Assembly: GCA_038503075.1 (NCBI GenBank)
Contig: JBCAML010000017.1
Span: 62,001-126,000 of the forward strand
DNA: 64,000 nt
Reading direction: 5' to 3'
Source: Gyromitra esculenta
Taxonomy: Eukaryota; Ascomycota; Pezizomycetes; Pezizales; Discinaceae
The notes under the pieces are model-generated. The model was not told the origin of the DNA and made no database searches. It saw only the letters and a list, made by a program, of their open reading frames with translations. A program made the position numbers and the translations under genes. Below, one piece after another: positions 27,297 through 40,127 of the stretch. Numbering within the stretch: the stretch's first letter is position 1; each line of letters begins with the position of its first letter.

Positions 27297-27328
27297 GATA
27301 TCTCTCTCTATATATGTATAGAGATATC
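27297..27328. repeat. Short perfect palindromic hairpin
   Basis: The 9-nt arms GATATCTCT (27297-27305) and AGAGATATC (27320-27328) surround a TA-rich 14-nt centre. No gene lies close enough to suggest a terminator. Confidence 0.5.
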
Positions 27329-27474
27329 GGGAAATGAGCTATCCGAGAGTCGAGAGGCGGAGAAATATCCGGTAATACATATGGAATAGGAATTTAGGCT
27401 GGAGAATGGGGCGGGGGGAGGGGGGGTTCTCTCTATCGATGATCACGACGTAATATGTGTAGGAAAAAATTTAG

Positions 27475-27520
27475 CCTTTTTGTTTTTTTATTTTTATTTT
27501 TGTTTTTGTTTTTGTTTTTT
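27475..27520. repeat. T-tract with regular G/A interruptions
   Basis: Runs of four to seven T are separated by single A or G (TTTTTG-type units) over about 45 bases. Confidence 0.7.
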
Positions 27521-28865
27521 GGGGTGTGAGATTCTTTCTGGTCATGTTGTGTCACTCGTCGCTCGGTCAGGGCGTTTCTTTGCGATGGCTTGCATGGTGT
27601 ATCGAGTATATACCGCAGGTGTATATGGAAAAACTAATTACCTGTTGTTTTTAATGGTTTAATGGGCTGTGAGATTGTGATTCAACAAGTAAGTTAGTGG
27701 GGGGGCGGGCGTAGAACGGGACGACCGATGAGTTTGCGAGGTCGTGAGACGCGATGTTTTAAACTGGGAGATTCTTGCAGGTTACAGGCGTCACTGCGAA
27801 TATGGTGTTATGTACGGCACAATAGATCTAGAGCCCTCTTGTGGTGTATTCGAATCGCATTATGAATACGTGTTATGAAGGGAAACTAGCCAACTAATTA
27901 CGTATTTAATTTACTATTATCTGCAAACAAACTGTGAAGCGTAAGAGTCTATGCATAAACTGTCACTCGGTATCCATGGCGAGAGAGTAAATCTTGGAAT
28001 AAGAACTCTTTCCGTAAGTGAGATAAAGTAAAATCTATAGAGATACACATAGATCAAAGGTATACCCGCCATGTTCAACAGCCCACTGTTCCTACCAAAC
28101 AGGCCGCTATCGAATCTAAATTAGCTTAATATATTGTTTCAATGCGTTGTAGATCTTTAAAATTTTAGAAACTACCGTAGAGCGATTCAAAGTGGGTGTT
28201 GTACGTGTGATTGGGAAATGCCCAAAAACTTATCACGACATTTCGCTCGAGTGATATATTGTGACTGCTAAACTAATACCATACTTTTTTTTCGAATATG
28301 CTATCTACTCCAGTTCATATTTCCTTCTAGTTTATCCGTAAGTTATCTCTTGTGATGAATAGAGTATTGCTCGACTATTACTAGAGCTGTACGATTGTGG
28401 TTCTTAGTGGAGGGAGGGTTCTTGAGATCGAATTGGCTTGACATGGGACTGAATCAAGAAAGTTGACTTAGGATGCTAGGTGTGGACCATAAAACATGAT
28501 TCTTTATTGATCCTCCACAAGATACAAGTTCAAGTTGGATTCTCCAGATCGGCTTCGACGAATTGCGACTCCCATAGCCTTGAATGACTCGTATCGACCA
28601 CTCTATCACTTCGAGCAAGCAGAAATATATTACACCTAACTAGCTATAAATGCCTAGACTACATTTGCACAACACAAACAACCAACACTACTTTCAACTA
28701 GTATACCCAAACACTCAACTAACGCCAATATAAATAACAAAGAAAAAAACACACACACACACACCTATCCAACCCGTGGACATCTAAGAACCCCCCCCCA
28801 AGAATGGATAAATAAATAAATAAAAACAAGAAGCCAAAAACCACCGAACAAACGGTTACATCTGA

Positions 28866-29609
28866 TTAATGACCATAAGTCATCCCATTAGGGGCCTGAT
28901 ATCCCTGACTTAGGTTAACCTTCTTCGCCCTCTCAGCCACCTCTCTCTCTTCCTGGATAACCGAACAGCACGAACAGCAGAGTGACCGGAAGTAGTCGCC
29001 GCATCCGCCGCCCTCGAGATTGTAGGTCTGTCTGATTTCGGCACGCTGTTTCATGCCGAGGATGACGTAGAACGGCGGGAGAAGTGATATTAGGACGGCA
29101 TACCCCACACACTGCCAATCTCCATTAGTATGATATCCGGCAACGCGGGGGGAAGAAAGGAGAGGAGGGCTTGTAAGCTTACGTTTGCGTTGCAGCAGGA
29201 ATATTTCTCCATATTGGGATTGCGGAGACGGTGGTGGGTCTTGCCGAACAGAATACAAGGACACCAATATCCCGTGCAGCCTAAAACAACAACGTGTTAG
29301 TCTCGAACCCTTCTTCGCAGATCTAGATCTAGATTATTATTATTATTTTTTTTCTTATCAAGACTTACAAACTCCAATGTCTCCAAAGCAACCGCACATC
29401 CCGTTTTCCCACTTCCGGGAGCCATCGGGCTTTACTCCATGGGTATGGGCGCCCTTTTCGTGGGTGGGAGAGTAGGCGTCGTTTCCTCCAGCGTGAAGCT
29501 CGACAGGCTGGTTTTGAGGCTGGTAGCTGTAGTTTCCGGCCTGAAGCTCGACGGGCTGCTGCTGAGGGTAGCCTCCGACGCTTGGGTCTTGGTAGTAGAC
29601 ATTACTCAT
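28866..29609 (-). CDS. PLAC8 (cysteine-rich) family protein
   Basis: Exons 29609-29369, 29280-29183 and 29111-28866 give 194 residues. The PLAC8 domain covers about residues 75-180. Its CCxxxxCPC signature reads CCTGYWCPCILFGKTHHRL and spans the first splice junction. It is followed by YSCCNANCVGYAVLISLLPP and the second Cys cluster SLCCSCCSVIQEEREV. The hydrophobic VGYAVLISLLPPFYVIL probably inserts in a membrane. PLAC8/Pcr proteins sit at the plasma membrane and are linked to metal tolerance and cell-size control in plants; the fungal role is not settled. The N-terminal 70 residues are Gln/Tyr/Pro-rich and repeat QPVELQAG and QPVELHAG. A TATA box lies about 190 bases upstream. Confidence 0.9.
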
Positions 29610-31240
29610 TTTGTGCTTGTATAGTAATTTATTCCGTGGGAATAGAAAAATCTAGAGAGCGTGAGGATTAGTTGGCCGGGATGGATGGAATTGAAGAAAC
29701 GGCTATATGAGTGTGAAATCCGATGACGAAGGTTGGCGCAAACGTGCCGAGTAGCGGCGACCGACTCCTTTATGGGGCACAAATTGCACACCGATCGCTA
29801 TTTATATTGCAGGGGGACCGGGTGTGCACACTGCGGCCGTGGGTGAAGATCCTTGGGTTAGAGATGGGCTTTTTGTCTGGTGGGAAAACACAATAATGTC
29901 CTATTCAGGCCACGCTATTAAAGTTGAGCCGCAAGCAGCAAGGGTCGTGGGTGCTCGGCAGTTTACTAATCGCGCGGCAAGCCCGACAACTGTTACTGCA
30001 TGCGGCTAAGGAGGTGGGCGGTGTCACAATATATCTCCAAAACCGTTACAGATACAGTGCTCTGTGACGCATCTAGTCCTTCTTTTCCCAGGATCTGATT
30101 CTCGGTTCCTTCGCCCCCTGGAGATTAGGGTTTATGTAGTGCTTTCCCCTTTTTTTGCGCAGCCCATCTGCGTTGCAGCTGGCACTCTATTGACGATGGA
30201 TTTCACTAAAATTAGAAGTGAGATCGATATCAGCAGCGGTGCACGTGGGTCTTTTGGATTGGGGAATGCACTGCTGTGGCTATGGTCACATACTATCACT
30301 CGCTACTGTAGTTCCTCGCGTGGCGGAGGCTGCTATTTTACTGAAGGACAGATATAAATCTAGGGAAAGGATTAAAGTTTCTAGCCCGTGCTGTGCCAGT
30401 GGCAGTGCTTGTAACAATAATAGAGTACATGGGATTGACCGATCAGTCGATCCAGAACATGTTTGATCCTCAGAAACCTATTTTACCCATCCCCCCAGGT
30501 TCGAACGTCCCAGTGAAACAGGGCAAAGCAGTCTTTCGAGGAATAATATGGCGGGTAAGCTTGTTGCTGGCTCGAGGTGAACTCTGGAGGTACGCGCCTA
30601 ACTGTGGGCGCCTAATTTGTGCACTTCCTTTTTAGGAAACTTAGGGATGGGATGCATGCAGTGGGTGTTTGCTTCTCTTCGCAACATGCCCAAAGCGGGC
30701 TTGCTTTTGCACGCACCTTCGGACTCAAGCCCGGCACAAACCAAGGCAGTGGACTACTTCTGGTCAGTTCGTGGTATGATTAGTAACTCAGCAAATACAA
30801 GCATTTGTAAGCTGTTTGGGGAAGGTGGCTAGCCTTCCTAGTCGCTAGAGAATAAATGTTACCGGTAACTAATCAGGATAAGAAATATAACAGCAGCTAA
30901 TCTTGAAAGGACAGCGAATAGTAATGGTGCGTGTGTATCGTTCCCAGAAATTCTACTCCCGGGTATCTCTAGGAACGCGCAACGGTGACTGATCAATGAT
31001 AGTTATCACAGCACGAACGGTACAGCTACGCACAGGAGGTTTCTAGCAATTTTTTTCTGTATTCTCTTGGCTCTATAGAACGTATTTCTTCATAATTCCT
31101 CTTGGAAACAATTTCATTTGCTACACCAGCACAGTTCAAACATGTACCTTCCACTACCCAATCCTAACGAATTAAAAACACACACAAAAAAAACACCTTG
31201 ACCGTCTTCGCCACAAAAAAAACCAGTTATACCCGATGAC
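29610..31240. other. Intergenic region
   Basis: It holds the PLAC8 upstream region and the 3' side of the agmatinase-family gene. Open frames of 60-97 codons near 30.1-30.8 kb overlap without domain content. No gene seen. Confidence 0.5.
29799..29806 (-). promoter_or_regulatory. TATA box of the PLAC8 gene
   Basis: TATAAATA on the minus strand, about 190 bases before the ATG at 29609. It would imply a leader of roughly 160 bases. Confidence 0.45.
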
Positions 31241-32691
31241 CTACAGCTCATCCTTCTTCCCCATATAGCTCAGCGGCCCCTTCTTAACCATAATACTCAT
31301 CACCTCATACAACACATCCGCCGCCGCCATCGTCGTCAACTCCGCATTCGTATCATACGCCGGCGCAACCTCCACGATGTCCGCGCCGATAAGGTTGATA
31401 TCCGCAAGCCCGCGTATGATCGTGCGTAGCTCGCGCGTCGACCATCCACCAGTCTCCGGCGTGCCCGTGGCAGGGGCGAATGCCGGATCGAGGGTGTCAA
31501 TGTCGATAGAGAGGTATACCGGGTTGGTGGTGCCGACGCGGTCAATGATTTTTTTGATGATGCCTTTGACGCCGATGGTGTCGATTTCGCGGGCCTCGAC
31601 GATCTGGAAGCCGACGTAGCCGTCGTTTTCGTAGTCGGATGGGCCGGAGAGGGTGGTGCGGATGCCGGCGTGGATGTTGGTGTCGTTCTTTAGGAGCCCT
31701 TCTTGTGCTGCATGGTACTGGTCTCTTGTTTAGAGCGGTTTGGCGGAGGGGGGAGGGGTGCTTACGAAATATGTTCCGTGGTTCACTGAAGCGGTCTTTG
31801 ATAGCGAGCCACCGAATACCTTTGGCTTCCATGTGTCTAGGTGGCTGTCGAAATGGATAACACTCATTGGGCCGTACATCTTGGAAACACTCCGGAGAAT
31901 CGGGAGGACAATGGTGTGATCTCCCCCCAGGGTGATAACTCTCGGAAGAGTCTTACCCTTCAGGCTTGGACCGGCTTTGTCGGCATCAGTGGCAGGAGTA
32001 CGCGATAGCAGCGCAAGATGTCCGTTTTCGATTTGCTTAATAGCGTAGTCGTTATCGTATCTGAACACTGTTAGTAATCTAGTCTACACATAAGGCCGTG
32101 GTAACTAACGAAGTAACAGGAATATCGCCGCAGTCCAAGACACGTGCCCACGAGTTGAAAGGGTTTGTCTCGAGTGGGACATTGTAGCCGCCGTAAAGGT
32201 TGAGTCTTCGAGAGCCTTGACGAATCCCGGAAGGACCAAAACGAGCACCAGGACGATAAGAAGTTCCAGTATCAAATGGTGCGCCTATAGTAACAATAGC
32301 TATATTAGAAGCTTATCTCAGAATCGACTATTGGAGTATAGAAGCCCCCATGCATACCGAGAAAAGCGATATCAAACTTCTCCTCTTCGGACGCCAAGCA
32401 TGGATAATATGGCAATCTTCCGAAGGTTGAGATTCCGGAAAATACAGAGTCGGCCTGCAAAATATGTTAGTATTGTGAGGGGGGAGGAATTGGGATTGAT
32501 GCGATTCTCACTTGTGTACCACCATCACCAGGTAGTGTATTGTACCATAACCGCTCCCTATGAGGGCCCTGTACGCTCAGTGGTTGCTGGAGACTGCCTT
32601 CGTGTTCATGTGCTACGACAGATGATATAGCGGCAAGGAAGACAAGAGCAGACGTGTGCATAGTGAGAGCAATGAGAGTGGAAGTATACAT
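31241..32691 (-). CDS. Agmatinase/ureohydrolase family protein, signal peptide and KDEL end
   Basis: Exons 32691-32512, 32454-32358, 32284-32110, 32060-31766 and 31717-31241 give 407 residues. Family members hydrolyse a guanidino group to urea using two Mn ions; agmatine to putrescine is the typical case, but arginine and guanidinobutyrate hydrolases share the fold. Metal-binding motifs are complete: GGDHT (His about 199), FDSHLDTW (Asp222, His224, Asp226) and [11 protein letters not shown] (Asp321, Asp323), then GTPETGG. The N-terminus is hydrophobic ([19 protein letters not shown]), a good secretory signal peptide. A second in-frame ATG lies at 32661, ten codons after the first. The protein ends in KKDEL, an ER-retrieval type tetrapeptide. 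Together these suggest a lumenal rather than cytosolic enzyme. All four introns are 48-73 bp with normal splice sites. Confidence 0.93.
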
Positions 32692-34624
32692 GGCGAAGCA
32701 GCCTTCGGTATCAGTAATACTTTCGTGCTAATTCGCTTTGTTCTGATATGTGAAGCGAAAAACTCAAATTCACAGAAGGGAGACGGTCCTGACTTTTTGT
32801 TCCTGTTGCTGGAAACCTGGGGTAATTCGAGAAATGATAGTAATCTGGGATTGTGTGCCTAGCTAGTAGAGATGGTGAAGCTGTTAGGTAACAAGAATTG
32901 GAAGACAATTCTGGATCATCATTGGTACTAACAGAAGAGTTGTGTAGCTATCGATCGATACTATGACAGTTAGTATGCATGTACGGGAATATTCTCACAA
33001 GGCAGAGGCTATCATACATCATGTCAGCGGTTGAAACTGTACTTACCCGCGGAATCCAGCCCCCATCCAGATCCCATACACGTTGGCCCAGCGTCATTGT
33101 GGAAACAGTGAGAACCAGCTTTAGGTAATAGATAATATGGCGATTCACTTGAGCATCGCTGTTACTTTGTTGTAGCTCAATCGAGCTTCTCTTTCGAGAA
33201 GGGTTTTTTTTTGATGTTTGAGCTTTTGATCTCATCCGATTGTCTTGGAATGGAAATAGGCGTTTGTCTGATATCGCCTTGACAGATGGGCTAGACGGTA
33301 AGTAATAATAGTGATATCACCTCACTGCAACATCCCATATCCCCATTACCCCGTGTGGTCTGTTGTCTCGATTCTCAAGCTACCAGCACACGTCGATATT
33401 CCAATTAAAAAAACCATTGGCGCGCCATGGCCTATGAAGCTCCCCGCAAGCAGCGAGGGTTTATATTCCATTACATCATGGTAATTGTCCACGATTGCTT
33501 ACCAAGCTAAGTACTTGAGCGAGCATCCCAAATCGCTATATGCCATCTTCTCGCAGTTCCGTGTACTCGGTTGTGCAAGTCGTTCATCGGTGGTTGAAAC
33601 AGCGTTTTGAGAATCCTCACCTCGTTGCCTCCTTTAGGCGTAGTTAACGTGCCCTGTACGCCCGTCAGCCCAGCCCAGCCTTATCCACACGCATGCTTGC
33701 CTTATCGTCTGCGGTTGGTCTCAGTCAATCCCCCCCCTCCCCGCCTTAGACGTTGCTATGTACGTTCTTAGCAACAATTGCTGTTTCTAATTTCTCCACG
33801 TGTATTCCCTAAGCAAAAAAAGGGGGGGCTCGGTAGCTGTTACGTAAAGACGACTTACTCTCTTATCTCAATCAATTAGCTAACAGAATTGCACAACCAA
33901 CGGGGGGGCTCGGGGAAGAACGGAAAAACTAACTTTTTTGGTGGTACCGTTAACATCCTTGGGCCTGAGTACTTATCGATAATCGATATGACATACCTAC
34001 TCTTCTCTCTAGGAGCTCAATGGTTTGACTTTTTTTTTTAATAACTATTTTGTTTCTTGTTTCTCTGCCTGCCTGCCTTTGGCATTTGCCGACCACCCAA
34101 TTGAACTTACAGCAATTGGGTTTGCAAAACGCTGTATCGTTTAACGAGGTAGATGCGAGATAAGGGTGGGTTTTTGGATGTCTGCCAATCCAGCTGTACT
34201 AGTTGGCTGACTGTCAGCGTCAATGCCTGCACCTTCAACCTGCCTTGGGTAGGGGCTACAAAAAAAGCAATAGTCCGGAAAATCATTGTTCCGGTCACAT
34301 GTCTACCGATTCTGGGGTTTAATACTCTACCAAATGGGGACAAATAGTAGTCAGGCAGCCTAAAGCTTAATTTCTACAGTAAGAAAAAAAAGTATTCGCA
34401 ATGGAACCCAATCCCAAAACGTGAATTGGTGGAGAATCTGTCTCGTCTAAGAACATGGTATCTACAACTCTAAAGACGTTCATACCCGTTACTAGCCATA
34501 GTAGAACATTTCCGACGTAGAAAGGGCCCTCATATGTAATACTAAGTACTCTATAGTGACAGTGAAAAACCTTGAGCTCTCAAAACTTACCAGCAGTTAA
34601 GTTAGTACAAAAACAATTTGTGTC
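32692..34624. other. Intergenic region
   Basis: It lies between the start of the agmatinase-family gene and the end of the MATE gene. Two similar G-rich runs (GGGGGGCTCGG) occur at about 33823 and 33902. Small frames only; no gene supported. Confidence 0.5.
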
Positions 34625-36243
34625 TCAAAGGCCGCCCTGCTCTACTTGCTCGTCCACCTCCATCCTCTCAAACGCCTTCCGCACCTGTCCCTCCCAATTA
34701 CTCCTCCAAACAAGCACCCACTCCGCCGCACCAACAAGATACAACGCAATACACTGTCCGACCCACAGTCCCTTCAAGCCCCACCCATTAAACGCCAGCC
34801 AAATCCCCAACGGCAGTGCTCCCAGATAATACGAAACCAGGTTCACCCCCGCGCCAATATGCTGCCTCCCCATGCCCCTCAGCGCGCCGCCGCAGGACCC
34901 ATTCAGTCCGTCCGCGATCTGGAATAAGGCCACCAGGGGCATCACCTGCGCCGTCAGCACCACCACAGCACCGTCGTCGGAGAAGATCTTTGCGTAGGAG
35001 TCTTTAACAGCGAGCATAACCCCCATGACCAAAGCGCCCATGGCGATCGAGAGGAAGGCAGCGGTGTTAGCAGCGCGGGAGGCACCGCGGGCGTCCCGCG
35101 CGCCGAGGAGGTTGCCGACGCGTGTGGAGGTGGCTACGCCGATGCCGAAGGGGATCGTGTTCAGGACTTGATCGGTGGTCATTATGACGGACTGTGAAGC
35201 GAGTGGCACGGTACCTAGTCGGCCAGCAGCGAGCGCGACGATCTCGAATGCCCACTGTTGCGTGTTTGTTAGTGGAGGTTTGGTATTTGAGGGAGGGAAG
35301 GAGGGAGAGAGGGAGAGAGGGAGGAACGTACCCATTCGGTCCCGACCATGATTACGCCGAGTCCAGCTAGACGGGCGAATATTCCCATATTCTTCAAACA
35401 GGCCTTGTCCCAGCCGCCCCAGCTCTCCCAGCCCTTGACGAATCGGGCGTACGCCATGATAGCGGCGAAGCTGATCCAGTATGTGATGCCTGTTGCGATC
35501 GGTGCGCCGACGAGGCCGAATCCCCAGGCGTAGACAAAGATATAGTTCAATGCTGCGTTCAAGGGGGAGGTGATAAAGAGGACATAGGTTCCGGCTCTCA
35601 TGATGCCCTGGGCTTGGAGATACTTCTTTGTTGCTTCGAAATAGATGTACCCCAATCCACCGGGTATGAGCCAGCGAAGGAACAGCGCAGACTGCTGAGC
35701 AAGGTCCGCATCTTGTCCGAGTTTGAGAAACAGCCCTTCGGAGAACCACCACAGTATCGCAACGGGGACGTAGAATAAACCCAAGACGATGAAAGCCCTC
35801 TGCAGCAGGATTCCGAGTTCGTGGGGGTTCTTGGAGCCAGTGAAGGACGAAGAACATAGTGTATCCAGTGCCGTCGTGCCACCAAGTGCGATCAACCACG
35901 CTGTCGACATCGCAAACATGTAGGAGAATGCTGCTGTCGCTAGGTGCTCTGGCGATATCCGTCCAACGATAAGAACCGAGATCGTCTGGAGGGAATTCTG
36001 CAGCGTGTATGCTAGAATCACCGGAACACTCATTTTGAACAGGAGCTGGAACTCCGCCAGTACTGAGGATGTGGCACTGTCATCTGGGTTGGAGATGGTG
36101 TAGGTTGAGCCAGTCGTTGATTTTGGTAGAAGAGCGGAGTTCTCATCGGGGATTTTGTTTAAGCTGTCTGTTGACCATGGAAAAGCTGGAGTCCATGATT
36201 TCGAATTCGTTGGAGGTGCGTGATGGATTCCTAAGTCCGCCAT
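34625..36243 (-). CDS. MATE family multidrug/toxin efflux transporter
   Basis: Exons 36243-35332 and 35254-34625 with a 77-bp intron give 513 residues. MATE proteins are 12-helix membrane antiporters that export organic cations, drugs or metabolites using ion gradients. The hydrophilic N-terminus (about 70 residues) precedes the first MatE repeat, with FQLLFKMSVPVILAYTLQNS, then LGGTTALDTLCSSSFTG, a typical MATE loop. The second repeat includes PFGIGVATSTRVGNLLGA and ALRGMGRQHIGA. Length and motif spacing fit fungal MATE proteins. The frame continues upstream to an ATG at 36435, adding 64 basic, non-conserved residues; I chose 36243 (MADLGIHHAP). The substrate is unknown, and the neighbours do not indicate one. 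Confidence 0.93.
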
Positions 36244-39200
36244 AATTTTTTCTATGTGCTGACGCAGGAAATGATATCTATAATGCGGAGATTTTCGCTG
36301 GGGTCGTATATCTTTCGAAATGCTAGAGTAGCGGAGCAGTGGTGATAAAGTTGACTTGAATAGATGGATTCGAGTCACCGGTATTGTAGCTGTACACTTT
36401 TTTCTAGATTGGGATGAGCCTTTTCTAAAACCCATTCAAAGGAATCGGACAGAAAAAAAAGACCAAGGAGCGAACCCAAAGCGGTTGTAGGGTGCAATAC
36501 GGGGCAATAGAATGTGGAAAAGCTAGTGATGACCAAACAACGCTACTAATGGCCTCGAGGAATAGGGAGATGTAATGTAGACCCTGCTAAGCGCACCAAT
36601 ATAGCAAAGTGGTTCACTGAGAAGTACATGTATCTCACATGGACATAGCGAATCCTTACATAACGAGACTTGATAGCTCTGCAGGACCCAGAAACATTTT
36701 GGATAGACAGGAAAGCATTGGATGCATGGACTACATGTACCTGTTGACCAAACGTAACAAGATTCCTATACCGCTAGTCCGACGCGATGGTTTAGTGACA
36801 ACTGGATCACCAGCTATCCAAGCCCCGCCACTAGACTGTTACTCCAGTGTCAGGCAGGAAAACTGCCCATTGGTACATAGCGGATTGACGTTATTCTGGA
36901 ACGACGATCTACTCTTTTGCCTTATGGTTCACTTTACCTAACAGTTCAAATAGAGCATATGCACTCGTTCGTGAGCCCAGTGAGCGCAAGATTGTACATA
37001 ATCGTGACAATTAGCTGTGCCAAAATAGTCCTAAGACACTGCGTTAACACTGTGTTTGCTTGGCTAGCCCTTCGTCTTGCCATAGCTACTATTTCCCAAA
37101 AGGGAAACCCAGATGAGAAGAAGAATGAGGTTTCGCGGACCAGTCGGAAGGAGGCCGTGCTGAACCCAAGAGTTCAGACGGAAGCATCAAACGGATCGAC
37201 ACACCCAGCAGAACCAATCTCCGGGTCAAGGGTTATCGGGATTTACGTAACTGCTTTGTGTCTCTGCAGTGTGGGGGGACGAGCTGGCGACAGGGTAACT
37301 CGTGTCCGGTGTATTCAGGGCGGTGCTGAGGTTACTGGGCGATGTCCTGCAGGCCTTCTTCTAGACTTGCTCAGTAGCTAAATAGGATGCTTGATTCCAG
37401 GTTTAGCGATTAGAGAAGAATTCGCTGAGTGATCAAAAGCTTGCTGTCTGCATAGCGTGCTCGGGGGAGTTGACTCTAGCCCATAACTCGCACAAGATCA
37501 TGATAAGTAATAAATGTTAATAGACATCGTTATATCAGATGCACTCGCAATGATTCGCTTCCTGAAAGATGTGTCTAATTACGAAAAATAGCGAGTCACA
37601 TTCGGTGATGCATAGCCCTAACCCAGTTCTCCGCTCATTGCCCTTTCGATTCCTGTCAGGTGTATGCATAATGAGAGTACCAGCTACGTATATTAGCAGC
37701 ACTACTACAAGGTTAGATTTATCTGGAATTTTAGAGCAAGTACATATAACCAACCCACCACGGACAGCTGCTGTTCTTGTCGATATATCGTATTTTAGTA
37801 AAATCAGGAGGGCAAGAAAGCAGCCCTTGATGACATTCCCATAAATATAGCCGTAGGCTACATCTGCTCTTTACGGCCCATAAGAAGCTATTTCATACTC
37901 AACACCAAACTCGCGATGATATTTCCTAAACTAACCTTTTTATGACTACTCCACGTGAGCATGCGTGTCTGACGACTTCGTCGAGTAAAACCTAACCCTC
38001 AGAGAGTGCAGATACTACTCGATGGGTTTGTTGAAACACGGGCTCCAATTGGCCGGTGATTATCTACCAGGTGACCGTTAGATAGTAGCCTTGCTTGAAC
38101 GGTTCATTGGTGTTGAGACTGAAGCCGCAAGCATATACATGTCAGTATGGTTTCTCGCTTGGTTTAGCATGTTTCAAGCTAGCAAATGCTATGATATCCA
38201 AGATTTGCTCTATAGATCTGTAGATAACCGCTTAACACTGATACTCAAACATCTCCCTCTCAACAGAATCCAGTGACTAAATAGACTATCTAATGAACGG
38301 GGAATTTAACTGTTTGGATACCTTTCGAACGAGATCTTCCTGGCAAGTACGTCCTGCATACATACTCCGATCTTGCAGAAGATCCGATCTATATGGTTGC
38401 TAATTGTCTCTCGTAAAACAAAAGAGGCATCTCAACTGGTATCTTATTCTCAGAATCAATCTGTGGAAACTATCGCCTTATTTTGAGCCTTCGTCAGTTG
38501 ATAATCGCTGGAATGTTCTTACAAATTGTTTACGACGCTTGGCAAACTCCTCCTGTGCTATCGAGAGGCTGGCCAGTAGAGAAAAATCTCCTAACTCACC
38601 TTAAGCCTGTGCTGTCAAACTGCGACCAAACTTTTCTCTATCTACGTTCTGTTTATGGCAGAGGCGTGGGTATCTACACGCAGATCACATTCAACAGGTC
38701 TGAAGTGCTAATAATAGGGACTCGACTATAGCGATAGCTAGGTTTCTATAGCCACATGTACAGATAACGGGTAAGCAAAACAACATCCAGATCTCAAGGC
38801 ATTGCCTGGAACGAGGATAGCTAGCTATAGGGGCGTTTTTTTCAGATCCATCACTCGTCGCATATGCCCGTTCCTGAGACGGTTGTATGCGACGGTGCAG
38901 TATCGAGGGTCCCCCTTATCAGCGACAGTTTAGGTAAAGCCGTGAGCAACCACGATACATCCCCCCCCCCAGAAAAGGCATTCCAAGATCTAACCCACCA
39001 TGCTCACGGTTATCGTCCGAACCCGGGGATCCAGCACGCAACCCCATGTTCTCGCTTACGCGCCCCGAGCGAGCTTCTCCACGCGTTCGGCCCACGGCCC
39101 GAGTCCTTGGCACCGTGTGTCGGAGGGAGGAAGCAAGCGTCGGTGCGTCCGTACATACGCGCGGCAACCAATTGCCCAAGCGCGGCCTCACCAGAACAGT

Positions 39201-39548
39201 CGCGAGCTGCAGTACTATCACGGGGGTTGGTCGCAGAACAGAGAGACCTCTCTGGCTCTCTCGCGATGTCTGGGGTTTCCGGCTTCAACTTCGGACGAAA
39301 CCCCTCGAATGAACAGAACATCTTTTAAATTTTCTCACGACCATTGAAGCGGGATCATCCACACCCTGCGCGGCGCGGGTCTACGATTTCGAGGACCATT
39401 CCGATCCCAAACTGTCTCTCATTCTCTCGCTCTCTCGCTCTCTCCCCTGCGCTATAATCAGACAGTCGCATTATCTGGTATATCAAGTGTTTGTTCCCCA
39501 CTGCACGCATGCATACATGCATGTCACCAAGTACCACTCTAATCTTGG

Positions 39549-39571
39549 CTATCTATCTATCTATCTATCTA
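39549..39571. repeat. (CTAT)n microsatellite
   Basis: About five and a half tandem tetranucleotide units, followed by an imperfect CCCTACC run. Confidence 0.85.
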
Positions 39572-39958
39572 CCCTCTCTACCCTACCCTGCCCTACCAGC
39601 TATATCCCATCCTTCTAATCGTTATCGATTGTCTGTGGCTTTGCTTTAGCGATTACTTTTTTTTTTTTTTTCCCGCCGATAACAAATCTCCCCAGATCAC
39701 GTGGGGTGGCCTTCGGTGAAGCCCTTCCCCCCCGGCAGCTTTTGCTTTTTTCTTTCTTCTGCTTAGGGACTATAGCTGGGGAGGGAGGGAGGGGGGAAGG
39801 GGTGACAGGGAAGTGAATCGCGAATCGCGATATGAGAAGACGTGGGAGAAGGAAAGAAAACACACACACCACACACACATAAACACATACACACGCCCCC
39901 TCCCCCCCCTTCTCTCTGAAGCGCAAAAAGGCTGCTGGGTCGTACCGATTCCTGGAGA

Positions 39959-39980
39959 ATTGATTGATTGATTGATTGAT
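39959..39980. repeat. (TGAT)n microsatellite
   Basis: Five tandem units upstream of the MFS gene, about 150 bases before its ATG. An interrupted CA-rich run lies at about 39858-39895. Confidence 0.85.
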
Positions 39981-40127
39981 ATATAGCTGGTTTCTGCATC
40001 CCCCGGCCTCGTCGACGCGTCTTCTAATCTGTTCATTTCCCCTTTCCCAGTCTGTGTATTCGAGCTGTTTGGGCCCGCTCCATGAACGCAGGCTAGCTAG
40101 CTTGAAGATACTAGTAGTGGTATAGTA

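Larger units (their letters stand above)
18420..28865. other. Gene desert, right part
   Basis: Over 10 kb without a gene I can support. The longest frames are 144 codons (minus, 22647-23081), 133 codons (minus, 22586-22987) and 125 codons (plus, 23818-24195). None shows a domain, and none extends by plausible splicing. Homopolymer runs and simple repeats are common, especially at 26.0-27.5 kb. Decayed transposon DNA is possible but not demonstrable by eye. Confidence 0.45.
36244..40127. other. Long divergent intergenic region
   Basis: Nearly 4 kb upstream of both the MATE and MFS genes. Two 154-codon plus-strand frames (36917-37381 and 38864-39328) are open. The second lies in a GC-rich stretch open in several frames at once, so neither is convincing. 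Simple repeats crowd the last 600 bases before the MFS start. Confidence 0.45.

Noticed and set aside
38864..39328. 154-codon plus-strand frame
   Set aside because: The stretch is open in four frames at once because of its GC content. No domain, no splice partner, and no codon pattern favours one frame.
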